DNA of 64,000 bases from Pseudophaeomoniella oleicola (lineage: Eukaryota; Ascomycota; Eurotiomycetes; Phaeomoniellales; Phaeomoniellaceae). The position numbers were made by a program, and so were the translations under genes. Shown piece by piece: positions 1 through 12,364 of the stretch. Position 1 is the first letter of the stretch, and every line of letters starts with the position of its first letter. The stretch lies in the NCBI GenBank assembly GCA_003868215.1, contig QWDQ01000008.1:310001-374000 (forward strand). Direction: 5' to 3'. The notes under the pieces are model-generated. The model saw only the letters and a list, made by a program, of their open reading frames with translations, searched no databases and was not told the DNA's origin.

Positions 1-547
1 CAAAGCGCATAGCAGTCATCGTGATGACTCCCCGTCAGATCACCATGCCAGTTGTCGCAAGGAAGGTGATTCTTTTCGAGTTCAACGCATCGTCAGAACT
101 GGAGTGCTTTTAAAAGGATAGATGAATTAGATAGAAATCCGAGGTTGCTCCCAATGACGATCTTCTGTTACAGTATCAGTAGCCAGGGCTTGGCAGAGGG
201 TCCAATGAGATTTATCACATGTTGCGCTCTACAATTGTAGTTACATCAGTGACAGTATTTCCTTCCTGAGATAGAATTGCTTCGCCGTATCTCATGCGAT
301 GAAGTTACGTTGTGTCTGTTTATTCCGGTATGACAATCTTGAATCCGTCGTATGTCAAGGCTAGTTCTTGGCTGCCAATTGTATGTACCCATTGAAGTTC
401 TATCTAATATTCCTGATATACGTGAGAGAACCTGCCGATATACTCCTTTCGTTCGACCTACGCAATGCTATGAAGAGATGTGAATGGACCGCACCAAGTT
501 CTGGTCAAGAAAAGGGAATTCATTTCCATAAAAGTCATACCTGAAAG
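1..547. other. Intergenic, no gene seen
   Basis: No reading frame here resembles a protein, and no RNA gene was recognised. The stretch lies downstream of the methyltransferase gene on the minus strand and probably contains its 3' UTR. Confidence 0.5.
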
Positions 548-1699
548 TCATGTGCTCTCTTTTTCAATGGGGCTTTTTTTGACATCTTCCTCTGCTTCAA
601 CATGCGGATTCACAGAGCTCAAACCCTCGTCAAGAGAAGGCGGCTGGCCAGGTTTCCTTCCCCAGACGGCGATCCTGAACAGTCAGAACGGTGCTTCTGG
701 TAGATATGGCCCGACAACTGGAACGACTTACCCTTGATGATACCCATGTAGAGATCTTGACTTCCACTCGTTCCTGACATCTACGAGGAACACTTCGACT
801 TCTTCTTCTGTCCATCCGAGCGCACGGGTAAATGGAACAATGCTGAACGCCTGTACACCTTCCATAAAATTGAGATAGCACCAGCAACCGATCTGTTTCA
901 TCTTGACGTCTTTTGGCCAGTCGTTCGTTGGTCGAGGTAAGATTTTCTGTTGCACGTCGACAAACCCAGCCTCTTCTATCAATGGCTTGTAATCTTCCAC
1001 TTTCAGCACGGTACGACCGAGCTTTTCACATGCTTCAGTGAAATACTTTCCCCATTTCACTGAAGGATTGTCTTCGCTGTAAGTACCGTCATCACTGCAC
1101 ATTAGAATATTCATATCCGATAGTTCAAACCATCCTCCGGGCTTGAGAGCATCATAGATTCGCCGAAAGAGTAGCTTGTAATCCGTGACGCTCCCCAGAA
1201 GGAACCTATAATGGACCATGTCGAATCTATCATTGCCCCATGTCCATTCTTGTTCAAAATCATCGATCTCGAATTTGCAATTGGGTGGTATCCAGTTTGG
1301 CTGGATCGGTGCGAGATCTGTACCTATAACCTGAGCTGACGGATACTGATCGGCCATGTCAATCGCCCAGATACCTGGTCGTAATCAGATATACGGTGCT
1401 ACGTAGAAACCAAAGGTTGGCTGAGTACCTGTGCCGGTTCCAATATCTAGAATCTGCTGGGGTTTGTTTAGAGGTGCAAGGTGCAGAGCTCCAAGTTGCA
1501 ACATCTGATTTTGGTGTTCGATGTCCATGCGTTCGAGTTCAGACTCATCATTGGGATAGAGATAGTGCCCGGCCTTGTAACCATGAAACCTTCTTCCATA
1601 TTCGTGGATGTATTTTGTAACCTCTGATCTTAGGGACGTTGAACCGGTGGTTGAACCATCTTGGAAGGTGGAATCGGTATCAGTGCTGTCTGCCTCCAT
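548..1699 (-). CDS. LaeA-like SAM-dependent methyltransferase, 3 exons
   Basis: Predicted class I SAM-dependent methyltransferase of the fungal LaeA-like family, whose members include regulators of secondary metabolism and many enzymes of unknown substrate. Exons on the minus strand are 1699-1429, 1374-732 and 674-548, giving 346 aa; both introns (54 and 57 bp) have GT..AG ends. Splicing rebuilds the SAM-binding motif I (ILDIGTGTG then IWAID) exactly across the first junction. The usual downstream blocks follow: VIGTDLAPIQP, FDMVHYRFLLGSV and LKPGGWFELSD. Without the last intron the protein would stop at HGYHQG. The third exon supplies IAVWGRKP, matching the family's C-terminal YVVYGRKP-type strand, so I include it. 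The start is the ATG encoding MEADS. Its neighbour, 666 bp away and divergent, is a MetE-like barrel protein. Family assignment is solid, but the substrate cannot be read from the sequence, and true LaeA identity is not claimed. Confidence 0.85.
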
Positions 1700-2365
1700 G
1701 TCTTAAGATCCGTTACATTCGCAGTTGGCCAGAGCAGGAAGAGAAAGAAATGAAGATGCAACTGCAAGCGAAAATTCCTGGAAGGAAAGGTTTCGTTCAA
1801 TATCCACCACATGCAGCAGCTCATATGGCTCCCCAGGATGGACACCCGAGGCGTTGTGACAGCTGAGCATCTCAATCCCTGTCGCTCTCTCGGAGCGTCT
1901 TTTAGGAGCAATTAGTTGACAGGGTTTGACAGGATTTGACACACACTCACAGGTCGCAAGCCAAGTCCCAAGCCTCTTTAGCGAAAGTCGGGCGACATAC
2001 AATGTACAATTACACATATTCGCCAGTGACATAGCGCCATTATCAGCCGACGCGAAGAAATGGCGAAGCTGCTTCTGGAAGGTCACTACCGGGGAAGTGT
2101 GATTCCCGTTTCCCGTACCTTTGCAGACATCTTTCGCCAATATAATTATCTACATCCTATTTGGGTACATAGTCACCATACTACGTAGTCTGCATATCTA
2201 TAGCCATTACGGAGTATGTCTTGTGTAATTCGAATGTGTCACCATGAGCTTCTCTTGCTACCCCTCGTTGTTCTTTAAGATGGTGCCCCCTGTCTCCTTT
2301 GTTTGCAACTCTCGTTTCGTCCCTAACAGGAATCCCGTGACAGAAACGCCATCTATGACAAGACA
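1700..2365. other. Divergent promoter region
   Basis: The 666 bp between the start codons of the methyltransferase (minus) and the MetE-like gene (plus) should hold both promoters. It carries an ACTACGTAGT palindrome at 2180-2189 and a TACGGAGTA nonamer near 2212. No gene is seen. Confidence 0.5.
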
Positions 2366-3406
2366 ATGGGATCCAGCTCGGGCCCTCGCGGAGTCCATCT
2401 CGTGGGCAGTTTTCCCCATTATACCACGACAGATCAAGTTTTCCGGACAGCATGCGAGTCGCTTCCGGGCCGACTACACCGTATCCCGGATGGTGAGTGC
2501 GAGCCGGAGAAACGACGTAACTGGATGGCTTTTCAGTATGAGGTCTTCATGCACACGCCGCAGGTGCTTGCCAGTGGGTGGGGGGCTCCAGGAAAAGATC
2601 TTCCAAGGTCAGAGATTACGCGGATCGTGAATGAGATGCCGGAGCTGAAAACTGGGTATGAGGAATTCGCCATCAATTCGTACGCAACCTTCTGCAAGCT
2701 TCGGCAAGAGGGTATCATTCCAGCAGGAGTACGGTTTCAAGTATGCCTTCCTTCGCCGATCGCCTGTATTCTACTAGTCGACGCTTCTTTTCAAGCTGAT
2801 GTCGAGCCTCTCTACGAAGCCGCCATGTTCAGATCACTGACTCGTATTCAAACTGAGATTCCACACCATGACTTGGCCATTCAATGGGATGTCGCTCCCG
2901 ACATAGGCCTAATCGAGGGTGTGAAATTCTTCGGAAAGTCATGGTTTTCTCCCGTGAAACAGGGTGTCATTGATCGTGTAACCAACTTGGCCAACCACGT
3001 TGACAGAGACGTTGAGCTCGGATTTCACTTCTGCTACGGGGACATGGAGCATCAACACTGGAAGCAACCAGAGAATACCCAAACCATCGTCGATATTGCC
3101 ACAGCAATCATTGCGAAAGCTAACAGACCAATGAATTTTATGCAGTTGCCTGTACCAAAGGGTAGGGATGACGCGGCCTACTTCGCACCTCTGAAACAGC
3201 TGGAGGAAGTTCGGGGAGACCTCGAGCTCTATCTTGGTCTTGTTCATTTCGACGACGAAGAAGGGACTAAGCGTCGCATCGCCGTGGCCAGTGAAGTAGT
3301 AAAAGAATTTGGCGTAGCCACAGAATGCGGCATGGGCCGTACTCCAGCAGATCATCTGCAATCCATCTTTGCCATAGCGAGAGCTGTATCATCTCCAATT
3401 GCTTAG
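2366..3406 (+). CDS. UROD/MetE-like TIM-barrel protein
   Basis: Single-exon gene of 346 aa. It resembles a fungal family related to the UROD/MetE (cobalamin-independent methionine synthase C-terminal) superfamily, expected to fold as a TIM barrel. Supporting features are an early GVHLVGSFP strand, the block RIPDGECEPEKRRNW, the central AIQWDVAPDIG, then VELGFHFCYGD and a C-terminal VATECGMGR. The last two recall the zinc-ligand His and Cys regions of MetE-type enzymes. It is far shorter than a full MetE (about 750 aa), so it is not a methionine synthase in itself, and its substrate is unknown. The start is an ATG in good context (acaATGgg). The sequence runs through a region where introns could be suspected (around 2750), but the open frame there matches the family pattern, so no intron was placed. 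It is divergent from a LaeA-like methyltransferase, and a functional link is only a guess. Confidence 0.75.
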   Translation: MGSSSGPRGVHLVGSFPHYTTTDQVFRTACESLPGRLHRIPDGECEPEKRRNWMAFQYEVFMHTPQVLASGWGAPGKDLPRSEITRIVNEMPELKTGYEEFAINSYATFCKLRQEGIIPAGVRFQVCLPSPIACILLVDASFQADVEPLYEAAMFRSLTRIQTEIPHHDLAIQWDVAPDIGLIEGVKFFGKSWFSPVKQGVIDRVTNLANHVDRDVELGFHFCYGDMEHQHWKQPENTQTIVDIATAIIAKANRPMNFMQLPVPKGRDDAAYFAPLKQLEEVRGDLELYLGLVHFDDEEGTKRRIAVASEVVKEFGVATECGMGRTPADHLQSIFAIARAVSSPIA

Positions 3407-4043
3407 AAAACGTCAAGTACAAGAATCCGCCCAGCTTTCTCAACCTTCAGGCAACCAGAGAGATCACGATGTCTCATCTCTCAGATATATATCACGAGAC
3501 TAGGAGACGGGGAATGGGTTATCTTCCGGGTTTATCGATGAAATAGTGAGTACAGTAGAGGGTCCTTGTTCTACGTAGTAGCCCCGACGCGCGAGAAAGA
3601 GCTCGGTCAGGTAGAAGAGACCTTCGACGTAAGATTATCATTAGCACACATCGGTACAAATATGGATGGGTGTATACAGGACTTTCAGAGAAATGTTGAC
3701 AATGTGAACAAAAGGGTGTATATATATATATAGACTTTGAGTCAGATTATTACCTCAAACATCATCTGATTTCCTCAACTTTCTATGGAGTCAACGACTC
3801 TTCCAATACGAGTTCCTCCTGATCAGATCGTCCATGGCACTTTCCCGATAGCATCCTTGCGATGTGCCCCTAGTCATCTATGAAGCCCATCCGTTCTACC
3901 AGACCTTGTCTTTGTTCAAAACCAATCAAACAGCACAAATACCAACCCATTTTGTATATACAATGTAGCAAAAACGCCTCGCTGTGAAACAGGGGGGAAA
4001 ATTCAAAAGAAGCAAAAGTATTAGAACAAGAAACACAAATAGG
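3407..4043. other. Convergent intergenic region
   Basis: Region between the 3' ends of the MetE-like gene and the Reg1-like gene. It holds a CTACGTAGTA palindrome copy at 3571-3580 and a short (TA)n run near 3719-3733. No gene is seen. Confidence 0.5.
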
Positions 4044-5750
4044 TCATCTTCTCCAACCCACGTTCCAGATGACATGAGCAATGTCCCGAGCAGTATTAAC
4101 TGTATCAACAACCTTGCCGAACAAAGTGCTGTTCATTGCCGCTTCGTCTTCATCCTCGTCATATGGCATGAACATACCGGACGGCGTTCTATGCATCCCT
4201 GGGCCAGGATCGAATTCGTCTTCATCCTCATCATATTTAGATTCGTGGGCGTGTGACGGGACACTATAGCCACGTGGTGAAGGTTCCCAGTTGAAATCGC
4301 CAGCTTCGTCATCGTCATCAAGGAGAAAATTTGCGGAGTTTGAAGGCCTCAATGTCGTTTCGGATGATCTGGAAGAAAGGCTCGGCTGAGATGGCCAAAT
4401 ACCACTTCCTTTCGGCGTACCAGCTTCAGAAGGTTCGGGGGTATCTCCTCTTAGGGTGGTGGACGGTAAAGGCGCAATAATTCTACTGTCATCGGAACTT
4501 CCCCGCGGGGAGCTTCGCTCACTCAATCTAGCCTTCGCAGGGACATGCTTCATCATGATAATGCCGTCATCCTCATCATCGTCCTCGTCAACGGCAGGAG
4601 CTTCTTCCTCATAATCCATGGCAGGCCTTTCGACGGCAATGCATTGGACTACTTCGTTGTTGAAGTGAATATGCCGTCTTTCGGAGGGGGTTTGCACGCC
4701 CGACGATGCCACCGAAAGCTTGGTGCTAGGTATGTGCCAAGAGTCTTCAGCAGCAGGGGTGTTGTGCGTCGAACTCCTGCTAAACACAGGGGCAGAAAAA
4801 TCTGATGCAGCCCTGGCAAAGGCAGGTCGTGCTCTCGAAGGGCTCGACTGCTGAGCTTTTAAGATAGCTCCCGCATGCTTCAACAAGGAATGAGCTGAAA
4901 TTGACCGCTGCAAGATCGCTTCCGATGCCGATCTCTTCTTCAAAATTGGCTTCTTGTTGACAAAGGAGGATGATGCATATAATTGACTCTGTGGTCGGGG
5001 TGATTCGTGACAGACAGACAGCTTCGTATCAGTCTGCAATGGCCCATATAGCCAGGTCACATCGCAATCCTTTAACCAATTGAGTGTCTCAGGCGATATT
5101 GTTCTAAGTTTGTTCTTCGATTTTGCCCATGTCCGCCAGGAGGCATTTTCCAATCGGACACCATTTCCCAACGCTCCTCTCCTGGTAACAATATACCTCC
5201 AAGATGACCAGATATCTTCTTCTTTCCATTCGTGGGAGAGGTAGTCGACATGACGAGTAGGTTCTCGTTCGATAGCCTGATCGTCACCCGCCGAAGCTTG
5301 TATTTCCGCGGATCCAGTACGAGGTCGTAATACTTGAAACTCGTCGTCCTCCGGTGAAGAACTTGTGGCGACACTTGATGTCGGTGATGTATCAACATTT
5401 TCTTTGTGCTCAAATCGCACTGCTCCGTCATACGACGGAAACATTATGTCTTCATCATCTTCTACCTCTGACCTCGTAGTGTCAAGAGACAGGCTGCTTG
5501 CTGTTGTCGAAGAATACGAAGGTCGACTGGAGATTGAAGTATGAGATAATTGCGGCGAGACTGGAGCAGATGCTGGAGATGAAGACTGTCTCGGGCGGTA
5601 GCCAGGGTCGCCATAGGATTGTTTTGGTATCGATGGTTGCAAGTATGTATTGGCTAGATCGGTATTGAGATAACCATGTGATGTAGTACGACGAAGGCCA
5701 GCAAAATGTGAGCCTCCTTCGCCGGGAGCATTGAGAACCTCGGCCATCAT
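4044..5750 (-). CDS. reg1: Reg1/Hex2-like PP1 regulatory subunit
   Basis: Single-exon protein of 568 aa resembling fungal Reg1/Hex2, which targets protein phosphatase 1 (Glc7) to Snf1 and its substrates and so sustains glucose repression. Two signatures support this. A DUF1752-type block lies at about residues 168-240 (VDYLSHEWKEEDIWSSW, LENASWRTWAK, LNWLKDCDVTWLYGP). A PP1-docking segment of the RVxF kind lies at about 359-371 (RHIHFNNEVVQCIAV), the hallmark of Reg1. The rest is Ser/Pro-rich and acidic, as expected for an intrinsically disordered scaffold, with a KKPILKKRSASEAIL block near 266-280. It is shorter than yeast Reg1 (about 1,000 aa) but plausible for filamentous fungi. Two consecutive Met codons begin the frame; the first is used here. 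A long gene-free region upstream probably holds an extended promoter and 5' UTR. Confidence 0.8.
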   Translation of the reverse strand: MMAEVLNAPGEGGSHFAGLRRTTSHGYLNTDLANTYLQPSIPKQSYGDPGYRPRQSSSPASAPVSPQLSHTSISSRPSYSSTTASSLSLDTTRSEVEDDEDIMFPSYDGAVRFEHKENVDTSPTSSVATSSSPEDDEFQVLRPRTGSAEIQASAGDDQAIEREPTRHVDYLSHEWKEEDIWSSWRYIVTRRGALGNGVRLENASWRTWAKSKNKLRTISPETLNWLKDCDVTWLYGPLQTDTKLSVCHESPRPQSQLYASSSFVNKKPILKKRSASEAILQRSISAHSLLKHAGAILKAQQSSPSRARPAFARAASDFSAPVFSRSSTHNTPAAEDSWHIPSTKLSVASSGVQTPSERRHIHFNNEVVQCIAVERPAMDYEEEAPAVDEDDDEDDGIIMMKHVPAKARLSERSSPRGSSDDSRIIAPLPSTTLRGDTPEPSEAGTPKGSGIWPSQPSLSSRSSETTLRPSNSANFLLDDDDEAGDFNWEPSPRGYSVPSHAHESKYDEDEDEFDPGPGMHRTPSGMFMPYDEDEDEAAMNSTLFGKVVDTVNTARDIAHVIWNVGWRR

Positions 5751-7389
5751 AATTGAGACATGAGAGTTGCGCGTTCTGATGAATTGTTGAGTAGTGAAGA
5801 TAAGAGACTATCGCGGTAAATCTGTTCCAAAACTCTTTACGGTAGACTGAGGACCGTTTCCACCACCACCTTTCCTCAAGTCCAACTGTGTCAACGCCAC
5901 TCAGACTGATGGCTATTAGTCAAACGACTCAACGTTGAGGGGAAGATAGATCGAGATCACTCGGACAGAGTTTCCAACGACAGGGCCAACTTCCGCACAA
6001 GGGACTGAGAGAGAGACGGCGTCTTTACGGAGAGATTGACAAGATAGGTAGGTATGCAGAATGGTGTGAGGTAATTGAAGTCTCGAATCACTGATCCGAG
6101 GTGATGGGAGGGGATCGATGTACAAAGGCAAGCGGAAAATTAGTGATGGCACAATCACCGAATTCTGTTGTCGATGAAAGTTTTCGCCCTGAGGATCCGC
6201 GGTAATTGAGGCTGATATCGATTGTATGGCTGATGGTCGATCTATGGAAAGCGCCTTTGGTTGGAAGTCGCAGGCAAAGAGAAAAGCAGGACTTGTAGGT
6301 TTGACGGGCAATGTCGGTAAAGAGCCCTTGTTGTTGTTGTTTGGCTTCACTATGAACAGGGTTCGAAGGCGAGAAGATAGAAGTGGAACCTAGCTTCGGA
6401 GTGTGTCGAGATCGAGTGGGATGGTGCAGGAGTAGAAGCGGGATAGAGCGCTTTGATCTTTTGACGAGATATCCTGGTTGATTGGGTGGTAGGATTCGCT
6501 GGCGAGATACAGCAACAATTTGACTGAATGGATAGAAGGTGAAATCGGAGTCGAGGTGAAGCCTAGCGAGGGAAGACAAGGTGGGAAGGGTGCATCAAAG
6601 TGATAGTCGTCCTTCTCTTATTGTCCTGGTTGCACGACTAGGTAGGCCTTCGCAAAGACTCCTCAGGTAAGGGTATGTGATGTCGGTAACTGCTGTAGCG
6701 TATGCTGCTTGCATTGGGGGAGGAGGGATTGATTGAAGGAGAGCCGACAGCGGTAGGCGAAGAAGTCGCAGGGAAGGTTGTACTAGAGGGTCTAAGGTCG
6801 GTCAAATCGATAATGCGAAGTACATTAGAGGTCCATGTACTTTGTACAAGGTTGTAATAATTAACAGGTGAAAAGAGATGGGAATGCGATGGATGAATGC
6901 GGGGAAAATAAGACTCAGTTGCTGCACGGAGTTTCTACCTGTAAGTTAGGTCGAGGTATTCTTAGGGGAAGTATCAATACGTGTAATTTACGATTCTCTG
7001 GTACTAGTAGGTGATCTAGGCAAAGGAAGAATTTTTTTCCCCTTGATACGAACATTCGCAAGCGGATGGTAATACCGGGAAAGATGCTAGCCGTTGAAGG
7101 CCATCTGGACCAATCATTCGGGCGGAAGGGGTTCGTTCTTTCGTTATGATACTGTATTGAGAGATTTCTTCCGCTTGACAAAGGACGAAAACTAAGAGGC
7201 AAAATGTGACCATGAAATTTACCTTAGCCACAGCGATCAAAGGGCTGTTTTCCACTTAAGTTACAACAATGTCACTTGATTTCTTCCCTGCGGCGAGGAC
7301 GGTCTAGGATGGGTTGGTAATTACTTAGGTACATGAGTTTGGCACGAGTTAGATTCTGATGGCGAGACATTCGGCAGTACTCCTATTAC

Positions 7390-7401
7390 TACTACGTAGT
7401 A
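7390..7401. repeat. TACTACGTAGTA palindrome copy
   Basis: Perfect 12-bp palindrome, one of five exact copies in the window. It is extended here by a flanking TAC/CTAC. Confidence 0.9.
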
Positions 7402-9497
7402 CTACCTCTGAGGTCCTCAAAAGTCCTAGACGAGATACGGCCACCGTTCTTGTATATATCACCGAGTCTTCACGTGGCCCCCAGCGGAGCTGACTCCTGC
7501 AGATATGTCTCATGATTCATGCTCTCGTGAAGCACATATTATTAGTGACTTGAGTGGTAAATGGACACTCACTTGCTGTACTCCATTAGGTAGGTAAGGT
7601 ACTTAGTACATGACTGACTGACTAATCTCTGGGTGATCTCGGTTGTTTCTCCAGTGAATCCCCGGACGAGGATCACTGCCAACGCGCCAGTCACACTCGC
7701 CACCAAACCAATACCAGTAGCCTGGAACACTGAACTGGAGCCCTCTCATCGGCCCTTTCCTTAAGGGCCTGGAGTTGCTTTCTTGCGGGTCTGCTATCAG
7801 CCGTCAAGCCGCCTCGCCGCAATTATTCATCTCGTCACCTTCACTTGTCTAGGCGATGTCTAACCATGCTGATCGGCCTGCTCCGGGTATAGTCGTTCAT
7901 TTTGAGCGCATCAACAGGAATTCAAGTATCGGTAGGTGTTGGTAAACAAGAAATTGATTGACTCTCTGACGAGGCGGCCGCTCAACCCTTGCTCTCGACT
8001 CTAGGGAACGAAGAATTATACGTAGTACCAGTTCGGCCCCCAAAGTGACAGAAGACGTAAGGTGAGCACCTTTCTTTGGACGTATTTCTTCTGTTCTCCA
8101 TACCTCCTCGCTACCTGTAGGATACTTAATGCATAACATCAAGTTTTTATAGATAGATTATCCCTAAAAAGTTAAAATATTTACTTCCAAGGGAGAATGC
8201 ATGGATGTTCGGGACAACTCGTCGATTGTCCTTGTCAGAGAGCCTTTTCGAAATCAGCATCGACGATCGAGATACGGACAAACACCGATTGCCATTATGT
8301 TTTCACAAGAACTAGGAATTCAATGTTGACCGACTCTCTGGCGTCATTTCTTTCGCATTTGTTCATCTTGTGCCGATAAGCGTGTATGGTTCGTCTGAGG
8401 TCGACGGGATACAACTCCATGGTATTGAGAGGAGCAAACCGTGGCTCGGTGATCACGTTTCTACGTAGTAGCATGACAGCCAACGCCCCATGATTTGAAA
8501 AGATCGTCTGTGTGCGATAAGGAAGCGATGGGTTTTCATTAGCGAACAACGAAGAAGGCATCATCCAATTGGCAACTTGACCTTCGAGCCTTGTACTGTA
8601 GGCGATGATCTGGAAAGTGGCATGCTTCTACGTAGTAGTGATCATCACCACCCCCACGCTCTTGCCGTGATAATTGATAACCACTCCCTGTTCTGACGCC
8701 GCGCGAACCACTACTGTAAGTATTCTGTGGAGTTTGATGGCCACATTTGTCTGAATTGAGACATGCCATTGCGATATCCCCGTCCGGATTTGATACCATG
8801 GTAGAAACAGGAATCTCACTTCACGCATGCATTTCTTTGGGCTTCCTATCTTTCCCCCTTCTTGCCGCAGCCAGCCACACTAAGATCGTCAATTGAGCAG
8901 CCCATTGGCAGCGTGACAAGCTCGCTTCTTCATTCATGCATGATTCCACAGTAGTTGTTGCAGTAGCGGCTTATGAGAACCTGCTCAAAATATCATCTTT
9001 TCTCCGGTTCAGCAACGTTAGCAGCTCTATGGGGGTGCAGAAACGGTGCAGCTGCATTGGCAATGACCGGCAACCCTCCACTATTCTCTCTCCCACATGA
9101 AAGAGAGTTGAATGTCGGACACCTTTCAATATAAGATCCCTCAACCCTAAGGGCCATTGCAATTCGTCAAGGGGTACAACCGATACCGAGAAACTGTATA
9201 TTAGGTTGGTGATAAGCCTAAATATATAAAACTTATATCTAGGTAGGTATACAGGTCAATCACCCTCAACGTGACGCCGGGGTGAGATATTTGCGAGCTG
9301 CTATTGTCAACCGAACGGAGCAATGGATGGATTCTGTTTGATAAGCAATCGCTCCAGAACGATAGGCGATTTCAAGCGAATGCACGACATGACTGCCTAA
9401 CTGCAAGCTATCCTGTTCTACATGACTGGTTGTCAGCACTATGACCGGGAGCTTGCCACCAACCTGCCACCTCGACGACGTGTAGATGAGGACCCAG

Positions 9498-10060
9498 CTA
9501 ACAACTGGCCCAACGTGTCCAGCAAGTTGCAAAGTCAAACACTTGTGGCGGTAACTCACCACAGGCGATAAGAGCACGGGCACGTTCTTCAGCCACAAAG
9601 CGAGGATAATCTTGTTTATCTCCGCTGGCGTTATGCATGCAATTCCTGGGTATGCTGACATGCTTCCAGAGTTGCTGCACCTTCCATCCGTTCTATCGCC
9701 TTCGGCAAGATATCTGCAATTTTCCACCAGTGTCGGCTTCTCTCCAGAGCAAGGCTAAACATCGCTGGCACTGTTATAATAATGCTGCACCATCGTTCCC
9801 ATATTGCACTTGGTCCATCCAGACCGTCCTTGCTTGCGGCTTCCATCAGTCATCCGATTTCGTTGGCCCGCATTCTTCCGAACATTCACACGCGCGCTAT
9901 ACAGCCAAGTCAATGCCAGTCAACGCTACTGTATCATCTAGCCATGACTTTGACCAGCGACTTGTACATCCTCCATCATGTTCTGGGAACCCGGACGATC
10001 CTTTCGGCCCGTCTGGGCATCTCTTTACCGAATTAGTTTTGGTCTGTGGCTGCACTTAAT
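9498..10060 (-). pseudogene. Possible decayed protein-coding fragment
   Basis: On the minus strand, from about 9870 to 9635, an open frame reads like real protein (MEAASKDGLDGPSAIWERW, AMFSLALERSRHWWKIAD). A second frame overlapping its end continues with RFVAEERARALIACGELPP and FDFATCWTRW. Upstream, the first frame carries several TGA/TAG codons, some in places where Trp would fit (for example NEIG-stop-LMEAAS). This is compatible with a relic gene hit by G-to-A changes, or with an unrecognised multi-exon gene. No family was recognised and the boundaries are approximate. A chance open frame remains possible. Confidence 0.25.
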
Positions 10061-12364
10061 CTGCAAGTGTATCAGACAAGACCCCGACTTTGACAGCCCC
10101 CTCCATGCAGTACTCTACCATAGTTTGTTCCCTGTTGCCTGACAGGCTATTCGACTGGCTTGTCACGGCGTAATGAGCTCCCTCGTATTACAAATTTAAC
10201 AGGGATTCAAGCGTTGCGCGACATAAAGCTTCAATCGGAGCGTCAAACTGGGTGAACGATCATCTCAATTGACACGTCATCAAATGCTTTTGTGTCACAG
10301 CCCTGTTTCTTCTACACCTCTCCCACGGGGTCTCCAGCTCACGTTGAATGTCTACTTATTCGCTAGTGAAGAGGCATCTGCCTTGAAAGATCCCCACTCC
10401 TGTGTTCCCCCAGACCACAGACAGCCGGACCCGGTTGCGCACAGGCCAGCTCTTCTCGTGCCTCAGATATCTCTGACAGAGAGGCCCGATGTCGCAACCT
10501 TGGTAAACTCTGCTCTGCCAAACCCTTCTCGAATGCACGATATGGCCATCTAGGCTAAAGCTGCGATGCCTTCCATGGTTGATCTGCTACGAGGTATCCA
10601 TCCATACCCTCTGGATGCCTAAAAGAGGAAGAACACTAAAGAATTGCTTTCATAGGAAGCAAAGGTCTCGTCGCTAGAAGATCTAGAAGTCGTCTGCATA
10701 GATGCTATCTGCATGCTCATTACAGGTTTTTTTGTTTATAGAGACAGAGCAGCGACGCGATGCAAGGCAAGGCAAAGCGCCGTCAAAGTAAACCTGCCTT
10801 GCACGTTTGAGAAGCACATTCTTTTACCCTACATTAGCCTTGAAGCTTCGGACCAGTAGGGCAACGATTACGGGACAGCTCCAGCAGAGACATTTTTCAC
10901 ACGCTGCCAAGCTGATGCAGCTCATCGACCTCTTTGCTCCAGAGATCTAACTGCTGCCTATGGTCCTTGTTTCATCCATGCCATTATACTTCTTCTCTCC
11001 TATCCCTCTCACGAAGGATGCCATTACTATCCTCACATTAACCCCGCCCTGCTCTCTGTCTCCGCACTGAAGATTGCCCGATGGCCCTGCAGGCATATCA
11101 AAAGCAACATATCAGCCTACTCCCAGTAAAGTTCCAGCCACCACAAGCACTTCTGCACACTTCGATACTGCATAACTTACTGCACATACAACGTTTACCC
11201 AGAACAGAAAAGAATCGCAGTGCATGCAATCCTCCGATCAAATAGATATGTCAGCAATGCCATGCATATCATGCATGATCCCTCAGTCACCCCTCTGAAA
11301 GATATCTGCTCGTAGTTCCGTCTGCCCTGCCACGTCAATCGAACCCTGTCAGGAAAGAGGGCGTGACTCCAGGTTTGTTCTGATTCAAGATGGCGAAAAT
11401 CCAGCGAGAAGTGGATTTACAGAAATTCAACCAGATAGACCACGTTGTCTATCTTATACCTCATCCAGTAGTATGCCTGCTCACCTGGCTACAGGGGGTG
11501 ATCATCAATGCATGGATCCCCATCGACGCATAGGTACCTACCTCATCGAACACCACCAATGAACCTTCATGGCCCTGAATCAAAATCTGTCCTCACCTCG
11601 CCCATCCTTTTCCGTGTTTCCCCGTCCCGCTCCTGGACCATCCTTACCGATTCCTAAACCTTACCTATGCCTACCCAGGTATACAGCATTCTTTTTTTCC
11701 TTTTTCCTTTCTTCTTTCGCTCTCGGACCTTGCTCTCTTTTGCATTGCTCTTTCTCTGCCCTGGAGCCCCTAGCCTTATATGCAAACAGTGGCCTACAGG
11801 TCCTGATCCCGAGGTTGTTGCGACAACTTCGATGGTGAACGGAGACAAAAGGGGTTTGTCAAATATATCAAAGGTATGTAAGGTGATCAAGGCAAGAAGA
11901 ATGAAGGATGAGGTTTTTTGTATAGTGAGGAGCTCGTTTCAGTTTTTCCTTTTCCTTCCATTTTGTTTTCTGTCTCCTTTTTTCTTCTCCCTGCAGGTGA
12001 TAATGAGGGCATTGATCACCCGTTGCCGGGCAGTCGAGAGGGAGAATGTATGGGCTGGAGCGATGGCTTGAGTGCGTTGGGCATCTGTCTGGATGTTTTC
12101 ACGCATTGGTACTGTGTGGCGCTGTCTTCTATTGCGGATGAGGGTTTTTGGTAACCCTTCATACCATACCTGAGGTAAGTAGGAGGTGTCTCTGCATGCA
12201 CACGGGGGAAGAAGTGTATGCGATATATACAGGTAATTGATTAGGTACGCATGTCTATCGCCCATGTTCTCTTATATTTATAGGCATTATCACGACCCAA
12301 GTACCCCCCTCAACAAAATCACCAGAACTGTCACCGATCATTTTCTCCCAGTCGAAATTTCAAT

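Larger units (their letters stand above)
5751..12364. other. 6.6 kb region without a convincing gene
   Basis: Apart from a possible decayed coding fragment at about 9498-10060 (listed separately), nothing here reads as a gene. The part nearest 5750 is the likely promoter and leader of the Reg1-like gene. The stretch holds copies of the CTACGTAG palindrome at 7390-7401, 8019-8027, 8461-8470 and 8628-8637, and pyrimidine-rich tracts near 11690-11760 and 11940-11995. Many short frames occur on both strands, but none shows family motifs. Confidence 0.45.
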
